NCBI RefSeq assembly: GCF_001854125.1 | Contig: NZ_CP017715.1 | Span: 2,108,001 to 2,172,000 of the forward strand | Length of the DNA stretch: 64,000 bases | Reading direction: 5' to 3' | DNA from: Marinobacter salinus | Lineage (GTDB): Bacteria > Pseudomonadota > Gammaproteobacteria > Pseudomonadales > Oleiphilaceae | Shown here: in pieces, positions 1 through 8,851 of the stretch | Position numbering within the stretch: the stretch's first letter is position 1 | Layout: every line of letters begins with the position of its first letter | Made by a program: the position numbers and the translations under genes | Notes under the pieces: generated by a model | Database searches by the model: none | The model's input: the letters and a program-made list of their open reading frames with translations, nothing else | What the model was told of the DNA's origin: nothing

Positions 1-839
1 TTACCCTGCCCCGCGTGAATCTCAAAGAGGTTTCGGGCCAGTGAACCCATGGGAATGGACGCATGGTTTTTCACTGCGTTGTCGAAAGCCAGCCCCAGAT
101 CCTTATTCATCAGGTTTACGAGGAAGCCACCTTCATAGCCACGGGAGGCAGGCACGCCTTCCATCACTCCCGGCCACGGGTTGTATACGTTCAACGCCCA
201 GTTACCGCCCGAGCTCTGTTTCATGACTTCAGACAGCACCGCAGGATCCAGACCATTCTTGACGCCAAGCGCCAGAGCTTCGCTGGTGCCTGCCATCAGG
301 ATTGCCAGCAGCATGTTATTGCAGATCTTCGCCACTTGGCCGGAACCGTGATCCCCCGCATGGAAGATATTCTTGCCCATGTTCTCAAGAATCGGCTTGG
401 CTTTGTTGAAGGTATCCTCGGCGCCACCACAGATAAATGTCAGAGTGCCGGCTTTGGCGCCACCCACACCGCCAGAGACAGGGGCGTCCAGAAATGGAAT
501 CTTGCGGGCCGTTGCTTCTTCCGCGACACCACGGGCCGTTTCTGGGGCAATGGTGGAGGAATCGATCACCAGTGTGCCTTCAGGCAACTTCGCCAACAGA
601 CCATCCTCGCCCAGATACACCGCCTCTACGTGCTGGCCAGCGGGCAGCATGGTGATCACGCATTCGGCACCTTTAGCCGCTTCGTGCGCAGTGTCCGCCG
701 TTTTGGCACCTTCGGCGACCAGTGCCTGTACCGCATCTTTTGACAGGTCAAACACAGTCACATCATGACCGGCCTTTACGAGATTTGCGGCCATGGGGCC
801 ACCCATGTTGCCCAAGCCGATAAAGGTAATCGTTGCCAT
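1..839 (-). CDS. mmsB: 3-hydroxyisobutyrate dehydrogenase (3' end cut by window edge)
   Basis: NAD-dependent oxidation of 3-hydroxyisobutyrate to methylmalonate semialdehyde, the penultimate step of valine breakdown in the cytosol. Reading leftward from the ATG at 839 the protein opens with MATITFIGLGNMGGPMAANL, the Rossmann dinucleotide-binding motif typical of beta-hydroxyacid dehydrogenases. Further on come the substrate-binding stretch DAPVSGGVGGA and the catalytic-lysine region with GQVAKICNN. About 279 codons are present; the family is usually near 290-300, so only a short C-terminal tail is missing. It is the last gene seen in the leftward valine operon, 63 bp after the hydrolase gene. 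The call is firm from motifs and from neighbours supplying the preceding pathway steps. Confidence 0.95.
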   Translation of the reverse strand, partial: MATITFIGLGNMGGPMAANLVKAGHDVTVFDLSKDAVQALVAEGAKTADTAHEAAKGAECVITMLPAGQHVEAVYLGEDGLLAKLPEGTLVIDSSTIAPETARGVAEEATARKIPFLDAPVSGGVGGAKAGTLTFICGGAEDTFNKAKPILENMGKNIFHAGDHGSGQVAKICNNMLLAILMAGTSEALALGVKNGLDPAVLSEVMKQSSGGNWALNVYNPWPGVMEGVPASRGYEGGFLVNLMNKDLGLAFDNAVKNHASIPMGSLARNLFEIHAGQG

Positions 840-902
840 ATCTCTTCCCCTTATTTTTGTATTCGATTGAGTTGGCCACCTCTTCCAGTGGCCTGTTGGC
901 TA

Positions 903-1973
903 TTATTCGAAGAAGTCGTCGATCCAGGCGCTTTCCATTTCCGCCAGCGAAGCGTAGCGCCACCGCGGCTGCTGGTCTTTGTCGATCAGCAGCGCACGAA
1001 TGCCTTCGGCAAATTCACCTTTGCTCAGGCATTTCTGTGAGAGCACCAGCTCCTTATCGAGAACTTCCTTCAGGCTGTCATGCACACAACCGTGCAAATG
1101 CTTCCAGACCAGTGCCAGTGAAGTAGGTGATGCCGCAGCCAGGGATTTTGTTGCTTTCGCTACCCAGCCATCGCCACCTGAAAGCTCGCGCAACTGGCTG
1201 ACAACGGCTTCGAGAGAGTCCGCATCCGTCACCCGGTTTATTTCATCGAAATGGGTACGAACGGGCGATTCTGGCAGAGCGTCTGCACTTTGCTGCTCAT
1301 ACTGCCGCAGCACACTGCTTACCATTGCATGGGCGTCCTGCCCTTTCCAATCACGTTGCTTGAGGCTTTCTATAACACCGGCTTTGAGCTCATGCTTTAT
1401 AAAGCGGTCCGCCAGCCCGGTAAACAGCGCATCGGCGGCATTCAGCCGGGCGCCGGTCAGTCCCAAAAACAGGCCCGTGCGGCCGGGGGTTTTGTTCAGG
1501 AACCAGCCGGCGGCCACATCCGGATAAAGGCCAATGGTGATCTCCGGCATGGCGAGTTTGGAGCCTTCGGTAACCACGCGATGGGAAGCACCTTCCATGA
1601 TCCCCATGCCACCGCCCATGACGATGCCATGGCCCCAGCAAACAACAGGCTTGGGGAAGGTGTGAATCAGGTAATCCAGCTCGTATTCCTCGGAGAAGAA
1701 GGCCTCGCCCACACTGGCGCCCTGAGGCTCCGTCATACTGCGGTACAGAGCCACGATGTCACCACCGGCGCAAAAGGCCTTGTCGCCTTCGGCTTCGAGC
1801 CAGACGGCACGGATGAGATCATCTTCCGCCCAGCGCTTCAGCTGTGGCGTCAGCAGGCGAATCATCTCCAGGGACAGCGAGTTGAGCGCCTTGGGCGTGT
1901 TCAGTCGCGCCACGGCAATCAGTGCGCCATCACCCGTAGACCACTCTTCAAAAACGATGGGTTGATCACTCAT
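903..1973 (-). CDS. 3-hydroxyisobutyryl-CoA hydrolase-type crotonase
   Basis: Likely hydrolyses 3-hydroxyisobutyryl-CoA to free 3-hydroxyisobutyrate, the substrate of the adjacent mmsB product. The 356-residue protein is longer than a simple enoyl-CoA hydratase and matches the ECH_2/HIBCH branch: it has the oxyanion-hole region GGGMGIMEGASHRVV and the branch-specific stretch EITIGLYPDVAAGWFL. The ATG at 1973 is chosen because GAAGGAA lies 6-7 bases upstream and the sequence before it in the open frame runs into the neighbouring hydratase gene. It follows that hydratase by 34 bp. A generic crotonase function cannot be excluded from sequence alone, but the operon context supports the valine role. 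Confidence 0.88.
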   Translation of the reverse strand: MSDQPIVFEEWSTGDGALIAVARLNTPKALNSLSLEMIRLLTPQLKRWAEDDLIRAVWLEAEGDKAFCAGGDIVALYRSMTEPQGASVGEAFFSEEYELDYLIHTFPKPVVCWGHGIVMGGGMGIMEGASHRVVTEGSKLAMPEITIGLYPDVAAGWFLNKTPGRTGLFLGLTGARLNAADALFTGLADRFIKHELKAGVIESLKQRDWKGQDAHAMVSSVLRQYEQQSADALPESPVRTHFDEINRVTDADSLEAVVSQLRELSGGDGWVAKATKSLAAASPTSLALVWKHLHGCVHDSLKEVLDKELVLSQKCLSKGEFAEGIRALLIDKDQQPRWRYASLAEMESAWIDDFFE

Positions 1974-2007
1974 AACAATTCCTTCAACCGTTGCACTGCG
2001 TCGGGTT

Positions 2008-2787
2008 TCAGCGGTTTTTCCATTCCGGTTTGCGCTTCTCCAGAAATGCGTTAACGCCTTCTCTCTGGTCTTCGGTGGAGAACAGCTCAACAAACAACTC
2101 CCGCTCCATGCGCCAACCGTCAGCATGGCTGCGGCCATCACGGGCGCTCATCACCAGGGTCTTGCAACGTGCTGTGGAGGACGGGCTTTGTTTACAGGCC
2201 ATTTCCGCCAGTTCCAGCGCCTTGTCCAGACTCTTGCCGGTTGGCACCACCTCTTCCACCAGTCCAATCTGCAGTGCTTTCTCTGCGGTGACGCGCTCGC
2301 CACACAGGATCATTCGCTTGGCCCAGCCTTCACCGACAAGCCACGGCAGGTTCTGGGTGCCACCGGCACAGGGCAGCAAACCAACGCCCGCCTCTGGCAG
2401 TGCCATTTGGGCCTGCTCTTCGGCAATACGGATATCACAGGCCATAGCACATTCCAGACCACCGCCCATGGCGTACCCGTTCACAGCCGCAATCGACACG
2501 CCGCGGAACGCACTCAGCGTCGAAAAAGCCTCGCCAAAGGCCTTTCCCATGTCGCTGGCATTGGCAATATCGCCATCGGCAAACGCCTTCAAATCAGCGC
2601 CGGCGGAGAAAAACTTTTCGCCCTGCCCGGTCACGACCAACGCAAAGATGTTCCTGTCATCATTCAGATCATTAATGGTGGTAACCAGGGCCGCCAGGGA
2701 CTCTTTGGTCCAAGTGTTCGCCGGCGGGTTGTTGATGGTCATTACCGCAATGTGTCCGCGTTTTTCGAGCTGAATCAGATCACTCAT
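2008..2787 (-). CDS. Enoyl-CoA hydratase (valine operon)
   Basis: A 259-residue crotonase expected to hydrate methacrylyl-CoA to 3-hydroxyisobutyryl-CoA. Both acidic residues used by hydratases can be seen in their usual settings, one in GGGLECAMACDI and one in ALPEAGVGLLPCAGGTQ. The start is placed at 2787 because AAGGAG sits 6 bases upstream of that ATG (MSDLIQLEK), while the longer open frame runs into the dehydrogenase gene. Only 10 bp separate it from the acyl-CoA dehydrogenase stop, so the two are probably translated from one message. Substrate specificity is inferred from the operon, not from a diagnostic residue. Confidence 0.9.
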   Translation of the reverse strand: MSDLIQLEKRGHIAVMTINNPPANTWTKESLAALVTTINDLNDDRNIFALVVTGQGEKFFSAGADLKAFADGDIANASDMGKAFGEAFSTLSAFRGVSIAAVNGYAMGGGLECAMACDIRIAEEQAQMALPEAGVGLLPCAGGTQNLPWLVGEGWAKRMILCGERVTAEKALQIGLVEEVVPTGKSLDKALELAEMACKQSPSSTARCKTLVMSARDGRSHADGWRMERELFVELFSTEDQREGVNAFLEKRKPEWKNR

Positions 2788-2797
2788 GGGAATCTCC

Positions 2798-3964
2798 TTA
2801 TTGGATCGCTTCTGCCACACCGTCATCAAGCAGACGACGGGCGACGATCAGGCGCATGATTTCGTTCGTGCCTTCCAGAATCTGGTGCACTCGCAGGTCG
2901 CGCAGATAGCGCTCCAGTGGGTATTCGCGAATATAGCCATAGCCGCCGTGGAGCTGCAGGGCCTCATTGACCACCTCAAAACAGGCGTCGGTGGCGAAAC
3001 GTTTCGCCATGGCGCAGTGCAGGGTCGCTTCCGGGTCTGCGTTATCCAGTTTGAATGCACCCAGGCGCACCATCTGGCGAGCCGCAACCAGGTTGGTTGC
3101 CATATCCGCCAGTTTGAACTGCAGCGCCTGAAACGCTGCCAGTGGCTTGCCGAACTGTTCCCGCTCATGCATATAGTTGCGAGCACGCAGCAGAGCGGCC
3201 TGGGCACCACCCAGAGAGCAGGTGGCGATATTGAGACGGCCGCCATCAAGGCCTTTCATGGCAATGGCAAAACCATCACCCTCTTCACCCACACGATTGG
3301 AAGCAGGAATACGCACGTTCTCGAGACTGACCATACGGGTCGGCTGACTGTGCCAGCCCATTTTCTCTTCATTCTTGCCGTAGGTAATGCCGTCGGCATC
3401 CGCGGGAATGACAAAGGTGGAAATGCCCTTTGATCCGCTGTCGGGCGCGCCGGTGCGGGCCATCAGAACCAGAATATCGGTGCTGCCGGCACCGGAAATA
3501 AAGACCTTGCTGCCATTGATCAGGTAGCTGTCACCATCACGAACCGCCTTGGTCCGCAGGCTGGCAGCATCGGACCCGGCGCCAGGCTCTGTCAGGCAAT
3601 AGGAAGCCAGCCATTCACCGCTGGCCAGTTTCGGTACGATTTCCTGTTTGAGGTCGTCGGAGGCGAAGCTGGCGACCATCCAGGTCGCCATATTGTGAAT
3701 CGTGATGAAGGCGGCTGTGGACGGGCAGGCGGCTGCCAGCTCCTCCACAATGACCGAGGTGTCGAGACGGGAAAGCCCCATGCCACCCAGTGCCTCTGGC
3801 GTGTACAGGCCCATAAAGCCCATCTCGCCAGCTTCTTTCATCATATCTACCGGAAAAATATGCTCGTCATCCCACTTCGCTGCGTGAGGCGCCATGGATT
3901 TCTCGGCGAACGCACGCGCTGCTTCGCGGAAGGCGAACTGGTCTTCGGTCAGGTTAAAGTCCAT
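2798..3964 (-). CDS. Acyl-CoA dehydrogenase, isobutyryl-CoA dehydrogenase-like
   Basis: FAD-dependent acyl-CoA dehydrogenase of 388 residues, the normal family length. It has the N-terminal helical domain, the substrate/FAD signature TEPGAGSDAAS near residue 135, and the C-terminal motifs LHGGYGYIREYP and ILEGTNEIMR; in this family the first glutamate of EGTNEI is the catalytic base. Within this operon the expected reaction is isobutyryl-CoA to methacrylyl-CoA, as for human ACAD8 and the bacterial valine operons. It lies 92 bp downstream of mmsA. Electrons would pass to ETF; no ETF gene is in the window. Confidence 0.92.
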   Translation of the reverse strand: MDFNLTEDQFAFREAARAFAEKSMAPHAAKWDDEHIFPVDMMKEAGEMGFMGLYTPEALGGMGLSRLDTSVIVEELAAACPSTAAFITIHNMATWMVASFASDDLKQEIVPKLASGEWLASYCLTEPGAGSDAASLRTKAVRDGDSYLINGSKVFISGAGSTDILVLMARTGAPDSGSKGISTFVIPADADGITYGKNEEKMGWHSQPTRMVSLENVRIPASNRVGEEGDGFAIAMKGLDGGRLNIATCSLGGAQAALLRARNYMHEREQFGKPLAAFQALQFKLADMATNLVAARQMVRLGAFKLDNADPEATLHCAMAKRFATDACFEVVNEALQLHGGYGYIREYPLERYLRDLRVHQILEGTNEIMRLIVARRLLDDGVAEAIQ

Positions 3965-4055
3965 GAATCACTCCAGAATTAAGAGCTTGATTGCAGGAAC
4001 GGAAAGAAGGGGCCGGAAACAGGTTCCGGCCCAAATATCCCCACCTTCAACGCAA

Positions 4056-5546
4056 TCAACGCAACTGGATAGAGAAGTTCGCTTCCGCCGTCGCCTCACT
4101 GGAGAACCAGCGCGAGGTAACCGTTTTGGTTTCCGTGTAGAAGCGCACAGCCTGCTTGCCGTATGCGTGCTGGTCACCGTAGAAAGAACCTTTCCAGCCG
4201 GTGAACGAGAAGAACGGCAGGGGCACCGGAATGGGAATGTTAACGCCCACCTGACCTACATCGATCTCGTGCTGGAAGCGGCGGGCTGCGCCACCTGAAC
4301 TGGTAAAGATGGAGGTACCGTTACCGTATGGGCTGTTGTTGATCACCTCGATGGCATCTCCCAGATGATCCACTTCCATACAGGACAGAACAGGACCAAA
4401 GATTTCTTCGTTGTAGATGTCCATCTCGGTTGTCACGCCGGAGAACAGCGTTGGCCCAACCCAGTTGCCGTCCGGCAGGCCATCAACAGTGCAGCCGCGG
4501 CCATCAAGCAGCAGGTTGGCACCTTGGGCTTCGCCCGTGGCAATCAGTGATTCAATACGATCTTTTGCCTTGGCACTGATGATCGGACCATAACTGGCGC
4601 CAGCGTCGTCCCAGGCACCCGGGCGAGCGCTGGCCATGGCTTCTTTCAGTTCCGGAATCCACTGTTGGGCTTCGCCCACGAATACTGCCACGGATATGGC
4701 CATACAGCGCTGACCTGCCGCACCAACAGAGGCACCAACCAGAGCATTGATCACCTGTTTCTTGTCAGCGTCCGGCATGATAACCATATGGTTCTTGGCA
4801 CCGGCGAAGCTCTGAACACGCTTCATGTTGCGGGTGCCTGTTTCGTAGATATAGCGGCCAACCGGAACGGAGCCAACGAAAGACACCGCCTTGATGGCCG
4901 GATCCGTCAGCAGGGTATCAACCTGTTCTTTACCACCGTGAACAACCTGAAGAACGCCCTTGGGCGCGCCGGCATGCTCAAACAACTCAGCCAGACGCAT
5001 CGGTGTCAGCGGGTCCTGCTCAGACGGCTTCAGGATAAAGGTGTTACCGCAGGCAATCGCCATCGGGAACATCCATAGAGGAATCATGGCCGGGAAGTTA
5101 AATGGCGTAATACCGGCGCAAACACCCAGCGGCTGGATCCAGGAGTGGGTGTCCACTTCACGGGCCACGTTCTCAACCGTCTCGCCCATCATCAGAGACG
5201 CGACATTTCCGGCGTGCTCGACCACTTCAATACCACGCCAGACATCCCCTTTGGCGTCCTCAAACGTTTTGCCGGTTTCCTGCGCGAGGATTTCGGCAAT
5301 CTCGTCATGGTGTTCTTTCAGGAGTGCCTGATAGCGGAGCATTACCCGGGCACGCTCCGAAACAGGCGTTTCTTTCCAGGTCTTGAATACTTCACCGGCA
5401 TACTTGATAGCCTGCTCCATTTCCGCATGGGTCGTGCTCGGAGCCTTGGCGATCACTTCGTTGGTGGCGGGGTTGGTAACTTCAATCCAGTCCTTGGTCT
5501 GGCTCTGGATGAATTCACCGGCAATATACAGTGGTACGTTTTTCAT
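4056..5546 (-). CDS. mmsA: CoA-acylating methylmalonate-semialdehyde dehydrogenase
   Basis: Converts methylmalonate semialdehyde with CoA and NAD to propionyl-CoA, the last step of the pathway encoded here. The 496-residue protein is a standard ALDH superfamily member of MmsA type: N-terminal motif [11 protein letters not shown], the PFNFPAM stretch that follows the NAD site, a Gly motif in [10 protein letters not shown] and the catalytic cysteine in AAGQRCMA. The ATG at 5546 has CAGGGAT upstream, and the residues before it in the open frame look non-homologous. It is the first gene of the leftward operon and is divergent from an AraC-type gene, as in the mmsR-mmsAB arrangement of Pseudomonas. 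Confidence 0.95.
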   Translation of the reverse strand: MKNVPLYIAGEFIQSQTKDWIEVTNPATNEVIAKAPSTTHAEMEQAIKYAGEVFKTWKETPVSERARVMLRYQALLKEHHDEIAEILAQETGKTFEDAKGDVWRGIEVVEHAGNVASLMMGETVENVAREVDTHSWIQPLGVCAGITPFNFPAMIPLWMFPMAIACGNTFILKPSEQDPLTPMRLAELFEHAGAPKGVLQVVHGGKEQVDTLLTDPAIKAVSFVGSVPVGRYIYETGTRNMKRVQSFAGAKNHMVIMPDADKKQVINALVGASVGAAGQRCMAISVAVFVGEAQQWIPELKEAMASARPGAWDDAGASYGPIISAKAKDRIESLIATGEAQGANLLLDGRGCTVDGLPDGNWVGPTLFSGVTTEMDIYNEEIFGPVLSCMEVDHLGDAIEVINNSPYGNGTSIFTSSGGAARRFQHEIDVGQVGVNIPIPVPLPFFSFTGWKGSFYGDQHAYGKQAVRFYTETKTVTSRWFSSEATAEANFSIQLR

Positions 5547-5643
5547 GTTGATATCCCTGTTTGTTGTTATGCGGGAAGCCGACCGATACCCCATCGGGTT
5601 CGATCACGATTGCCAAAATCCTAGCATGATGTTTGCCGGTTGG

Positions 5644-5681
5644 TGATTGACTAAATTTCGCCCGTGATGGACTATCTTTCG
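5644..5681. promoter_or_regulatory. AraC-type direct-repeat operator candidate between mmsA and mmsR
   Basis: Two near-identical 17-base units, TGATTGACTAAATTTCG at 5644-5660 and TGATGGACTATCTTTCG at 5665-5681, differ at three positions and are offset by exactly 21 bp, two helical turns. This is the spacing typical of half-sites bound by AraC/XylS proteins. The pair lies 98 bp upstream of the mmsA start and 30 bp upstream of the mmsR start, so it could serve activation of mmsA and autoregulation of mmsR. The repeat is seen directly; binding by the adjacent regulator is inferred. Confidence 0.6.
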
Positions 5682-5710
5682 AAACTGGACAATAAGCAAA
5701 GACAAGCGCA

Positions 5711-6586
5711 ATGACCCAAACCTCACAATGGCCTGTACCCCAGGACAGCATCCGCTATGTGGTACCAGCGCCAATCATCAGGCTGCTGGCAAGTCACCCG
5801 TTAACGCGGGACTTATACCCCCTGGCGTTCGGCCATTACCGCAGGGCCACCGGGCACCATATGCACCGGGAACACCACAGCGACAATCTTTTGATTTACT
5901 GCACGGAAGGCAAAGCTTTTCTGAATGTTCAGGGTGAACCCTATACGGTGGAGGCCGGTGATCTGTTGCTGTTACCGGCGGGCGCCAATCATCGTTACAC
6001 CGCTGACCCGGACAATCCCTGGACAATTCACTGGGTACACTACACCGGACCTCTTGCCGAGGATTTCCGCAATTACATGGGGTTTGATAGCCCTACCCGG
6101 ATCCGCCACCTTGGCCGCCAACCCCGACTTCTGGTGGATTTCAACGGCCTGCTGTCGGTTCGCCAGACCGGCTTTCGGGCCCGGGGCCTGATTCATGCCG
6201 CGAACCGCCTTCGACAGCTGTTGGCAGCTGTGCCTATCAACGCCGACGAAACCAGCCATGATCGCAAGGTCGAACTCGACACCATCCACAACTACATGCG
6301 CGAGCACCTGGACGAGAGAATCGCACTGGAGCAGCTTGCGGATCTCGCCGGCCTATCGCCGGCGCATTTTGCGACCCGTTACCGGGAGCAGACCGGGACC
6401 TCGCCCATCCAGCATTTCCTGCACCTGAAAGTAGAGCGGGCCTGTCAGATTCTGGATACAACGGAGCTCAGTTTTGCGGAAATCAGCCGGCGCCTCGGAT
6501 ATGACGACTCTTACTATTTTTCCAGGCTTTTCAAGAAGGTCATGGGGCAGTCGCCACGGGATTACCGACACACAGCACGGCACTGA
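5711..6586 (+). CDS. mmsR: AraC-family transcriptional regulator, MmsR-like
   Basis: A 291-residue AraC/XylS regulator. The N-terminal half is an arabinose-binding-type cupin (LLIYCTEGKAFL, VEAGDLLLLPAGANHRY, near residues 60-110), and the C-terminal 100 residues carry two helix-turn-helix units (LEQLADLAGLSPAHFATRYR and the family signature ending in GYDDSYYFSRLFKKVMGQSP). It is transcribed away from mmsA with a 164-bp gap. By analogy with Pseudomonas MmsR it should activate the valine catabolic operon when an intermediate such as 3-hydroxyisobutyrate is present; the ligand is not deducible from the sequence. A phased direct repeat in the gap is a candidate binding site. Confidence 0.88.
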   Translation: MTQTSQWPVPQDSIRYVVPAPIIRLLASHPLTRDLYPLAFGHYRRATGHHMHREHHSDNLLIYCTEGKAFLNVQGEPYTVEAGDLLLLPAGANHRYTADPDNPWTIHWVHYTGPLAEDFRNYMGFDSPTRIRHLGRQPRLLVDFNGLLSVRQTGFRARGLIHAANRLRQLLAAVPINADETSHDRKVELDTIHNYMREHLDERIALEQLADLAGLSPAHFATRYREQTGTSPIQHFLHLKVERACQILDTTELSFAEISRRLGYDDSYYFSRLFKKVMGQSPRDYRHTARH

Positions 6587-6689
6587 CTCGGCGTTTCGGG
6601 CCAGATTCGAACGTGTCTATTACTACGACTTTTGTTGCAGAAGACAAACAGATACCCTTGAACCATAAAGTCCGAAGAAAAGGGAACTC

Positions 6690-7127
6690 ATGGCCATGTA
6701 CACCATTGAAATCAATGAAACATTTGATGTTCCCCGTCACAGGGTTTTCGCCCTGTTTGCCGACCACAACAGTTTTGGCAAATTGCTGGGGGCACCGGTA
6801 AAACGCATCAAGGACAGCCAGGATGCCGACCCGAACGGCATCGGCTCTGTCCGCAAGATCGGTATTGGACCGGTCGGCCTGGAGGAGACCGTGACCAACT
6901 TCGAGCCGGATTCGCTGATCGAATACACCATTACCAGCATGAGCCCGATCAAGAACCACCTGGGCCGGATCCGTTTTGACGACACACCGGAAGGCCATAC
7001 TCAAATCAGTTACACCATCACCTTCGAGGACATTGTGCCGTTCACCGGCAAGGTCGTCAGTTCTGCTCTCGAAAAGGGTATTCGTAGAGGAATCAGGCAG
7101 GTACCGAAACTGGCGAAGCAACGTTGA
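6690..7127 (+). CDS. SRPBCC (START-like) family protein
   Basis: A 145-residue protein with the START/Bet v1-like pattern: N-terminal strand YTIEINETFDVPRHRVFALFAD, a central TVTNFEPDSLIEYTITS and a long C-terminal amphipathic helix ending in KGIRRGIRQVPKLAKQR. Members bind hydrophobic ligands or act as cyclase/dehydrase-like proteins, but no substrate can be assigned. The ATG at 6690 follows AAGGGAAC. It stands alone between mmsR and the metallo-beta-lactamase gene, with 103-140 bp gaps on each side, so it is probably transcribed by itself or with the downstream gene. Confidence 0.8.
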   Translation: MAMYTIEINETFDVPRHRVFALFADHNSFGKLLGAPVKRIKDSQDADPNGIGSVRKIGIGPVGLEETVTNFEPDSLIEYTITSMSPIKNHLGRIRFDDTPEGHTQISYTITFEDIVPFTGKVVSSALEKGIRRGIRQVPKLAKQR

Positions 7128-7267
7128 GAGAACACAAATCGTTACTTGATGAATATCAGATAATTGACCTGAGGCAATAGCCCGCTTCCGCCAGTTTTGT
7201 AATCTCCGCGCAGCTTGCAATATCCAGCCACAACGGCCGGATACTCCATTTTCAGCGGGAGACCGAA

Positions 7268-8068
7268 ATGGCAGCCGAACCCATTGTTCTGTTTGATAAC
7301 GGACACCATAAATGCCTGATGTTCGATTCCCTGGTAACAGGGGAAGGCGTTCAGTCCAACCAGTTCCTGATCGTTGACGGAAAGCATGAAGCACTGATCG
7401 ATCCAGGCGGGGACCTGACCTATACGCCGCTTTCGGTCGCCGCGTCCAGGTACATGAACATTCGCGACATGGATTACGTGTTTGCTTCCCACCAGGACCC
7501 GGACATCATTGGCGCTATTGACCGGTGGATCGTCCATACCCGAGCCAAAATTGTAACCTCACGGCTCTGGGCGCGGTTTTTGCCACACCTGGTCTCCAGC
7601 TACGTGACCAATCAGCTCAGCGGCAGTGTTTATGATCGCATTGTGAGCGTTCCCGATGCCGGCGCCAACGTAAAGTTTGGAGAGTCCTACCTTCAGTGCC
7701 TGCCTGCCCACTTCATGCACTCCGTGGGCAATCTCCAGTTCTATGATCCGGTGGCAAAGATCCTGTTCTCCGGGGACCTTGGGGCATCCCTTGGCGGCGA
7801 AGACGATCACCTGCCGGTGCAGGATTTCGACAAACACATTCCCACCATGATCGGGTTTCATCGCCGGTACATCGCATCAAAGAAAGTCTGCCGGCTGTGG
7901 GCCAATATGATCAGAGAGATGGATGTCGACATGATCGTTCCCCAGCATGGTAAACGTTTTGAGGGGCCGGCCATGGTCGACCGTTTCCTGGACTGGGTGA
8001 GCGAAATGGACTGCGGGATTGACCTGGTCACGCAGGACAGCTACAGCCGGCCGGTAGACTACGTATAA
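7268..8068 (+). CDS. Metallo-beta-lactamase protein related to flavodiiron/oxygen-binding diiron domains
   Basis: The 266-residue protein is a stand-alone metallo-beta-lactamase fold resembling the diiron domain of flavodiiron proteins and of bacterial oxygen-sensing ODP proteins, without the flavodoxin domain. The ligands appear in order: HQDPD near residue 78, a histidine in CLPAHFMHS near 157, an aspartate in LFSGDLGAS near 175 and a histidine in VPQHGKR near 223. The first motif has Asp where flavodiiron proteins usually have Glu (HxExD becomes HxDxD). Oxygen or NO binding is possible, but no chemotaxis or flavodoxin partner is adjacent. A bidirectional hairpin terminator follows the stop codon at once. 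Confidence 0.8.
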   Translation: MAAEPIVLFDNGHHKCLMFDSLVTGEGVQSNQFLIVDGKHEALIDPGGDLTYTPLSVAASRYMNIRDMDYVFASHQDPDIIGAIDRWIVHTRAKIVTSRLWARFLPHLVSSYVTNQLSGSVYDRIVSVPDAGANVKFGESYLQCLPAHFMHSVGNLQFYDPVAKILFSGDLGASLGGEDDHLPVQDFDKHIPTMIGFHRRYIASKKVCRLWANMIREMDVDMIVPQHGKRFEGPAMVDRFLDWVSEMDCGIDLVTQDSYSRPVDYV

Positions 8069-8106
8069 AAAAGCGGAGCAGCGGTTCTGGTCCCGCTGCT
8101 CCGCTT
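8067..8106. terminator. Bidirectional intrinsic terminator
   Basis: A 14-bp perfect stem (8071-8084 with 8093-8106) encloses an 8-base loop. Six A residues at its left flank (8067-8072) become a U tract on the minus strand, so it is a strong terminator for the leftward gene ending at 8125. On the plus strand it follows the stop codon at 8068 directly, with only a short T run, so termination there may be weaker. Confidence 0.85.
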
Positions 8107-8124
8107 TGATGCCGTGGCATGGGC

Positions 8125-8568
8125 TTACTGCTGCTTGCCACCACCGGCGCCGTTTTTCTTCCACTCGGACGACTGGTTCATTCCAGCCCCTTTGCCTTTC
8201 TGATCCTTATTCATCATGCCCTTTCCGTTCATACCACCTGGTTGGCCGGCCGCTGTGGGCGGCAGGTTCTCGATATCGATACCCCGGGCGCGGGCCCGCT
8301 CCACCATCCGTTGATGATGTTGTTCCCGGTATGCCTGGCGCTCTGCCATTGAGTCCATGGAGCGCATACGCTCACGAAACTCCGCTCGTTCCTGCTCCGT
8401 CATCATGCCATAGCCATAAACCGGATAACCGTCGCGATCCTTCAGGCGCGTCTGATCCTGCATTTGTGTCTGGTCTCGATCCTGATCCTGATCAGCAGCA
8501 TAGGACGGTGCGACCGGCAACATAAGCGCCAGCGTAACAACAGCGGAATAAATCATTGTCTGTTTCAT
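8125..8568 (-). CDS. Small secreted Asp/Gln-rich hypothetical protein
   Basis: A 147-residue protein that begins with a typical Sec signal peptide (MKQTMIYSAVVTLALMLPVA, cleavage probably after SYA). The mature protein opens with an acidic low-complexity tract of DQ/DR repeats, continues with a charged helical segment around EQERAEFRERMRSMDSM, and ends in a Gly/Lys/Met-rich tail (GGMNGKGMMNKDQKGKG). It is probably periplasmic. The family is not recognised; the Met- and acid-rich composition might suit metal binding, but that is speculation. The start at 8568 is chosen because it places the signal sequence at the N-terminus, although the open frame extends 11 codons further. Confidence 0.7.
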   Translation of the reverse strand: MKQTMIYSAVVTLALMLPVAPSYAADQDQDRDQTQMQDQTRLKDRDGYPVYGYGMMTEQERAEFRERMRSMDSMAERQAYREQHHQRMVERARARGIDIENLPPTAAGQPGGMNGKGMMNKDQKGKGAGMNQSSEWKKNGAGGGKQQ

Positions 8569-8851
8569 TGAGGTGACCTCATTCATCGTCAGCCCGATCA
8601 TCCCCGGCTTCAGGAAAAGCCTTCTGAAGATCAGCAGAGGCCTGTAGAGGCATGCCCGATCTATGATTTCAGAATACTCTTCCGTGTCATCCAGAAAACC
8701 TGTCCGAGGTCAATTTCTGCGCACCCTTACAGCAATTTCACCAGCCGTTAATCTCAACTTTAACTTGGCCCCAAAGCCAAATAAGCCTGTCCCCAAAAGG
8801 CATTGTTGAGTAAAATCCCGCCTTTTCCATAAGAACAGAGAGGCAGCGCAA

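Noticed and set aside
63..743. 226-codon plus-strand open frame
   Set aside because: It lies wholly antisense to mmsB, whose Rossmann and substrate motifs are clear; the frame shows no family features and arises from GC-rich codon bias.
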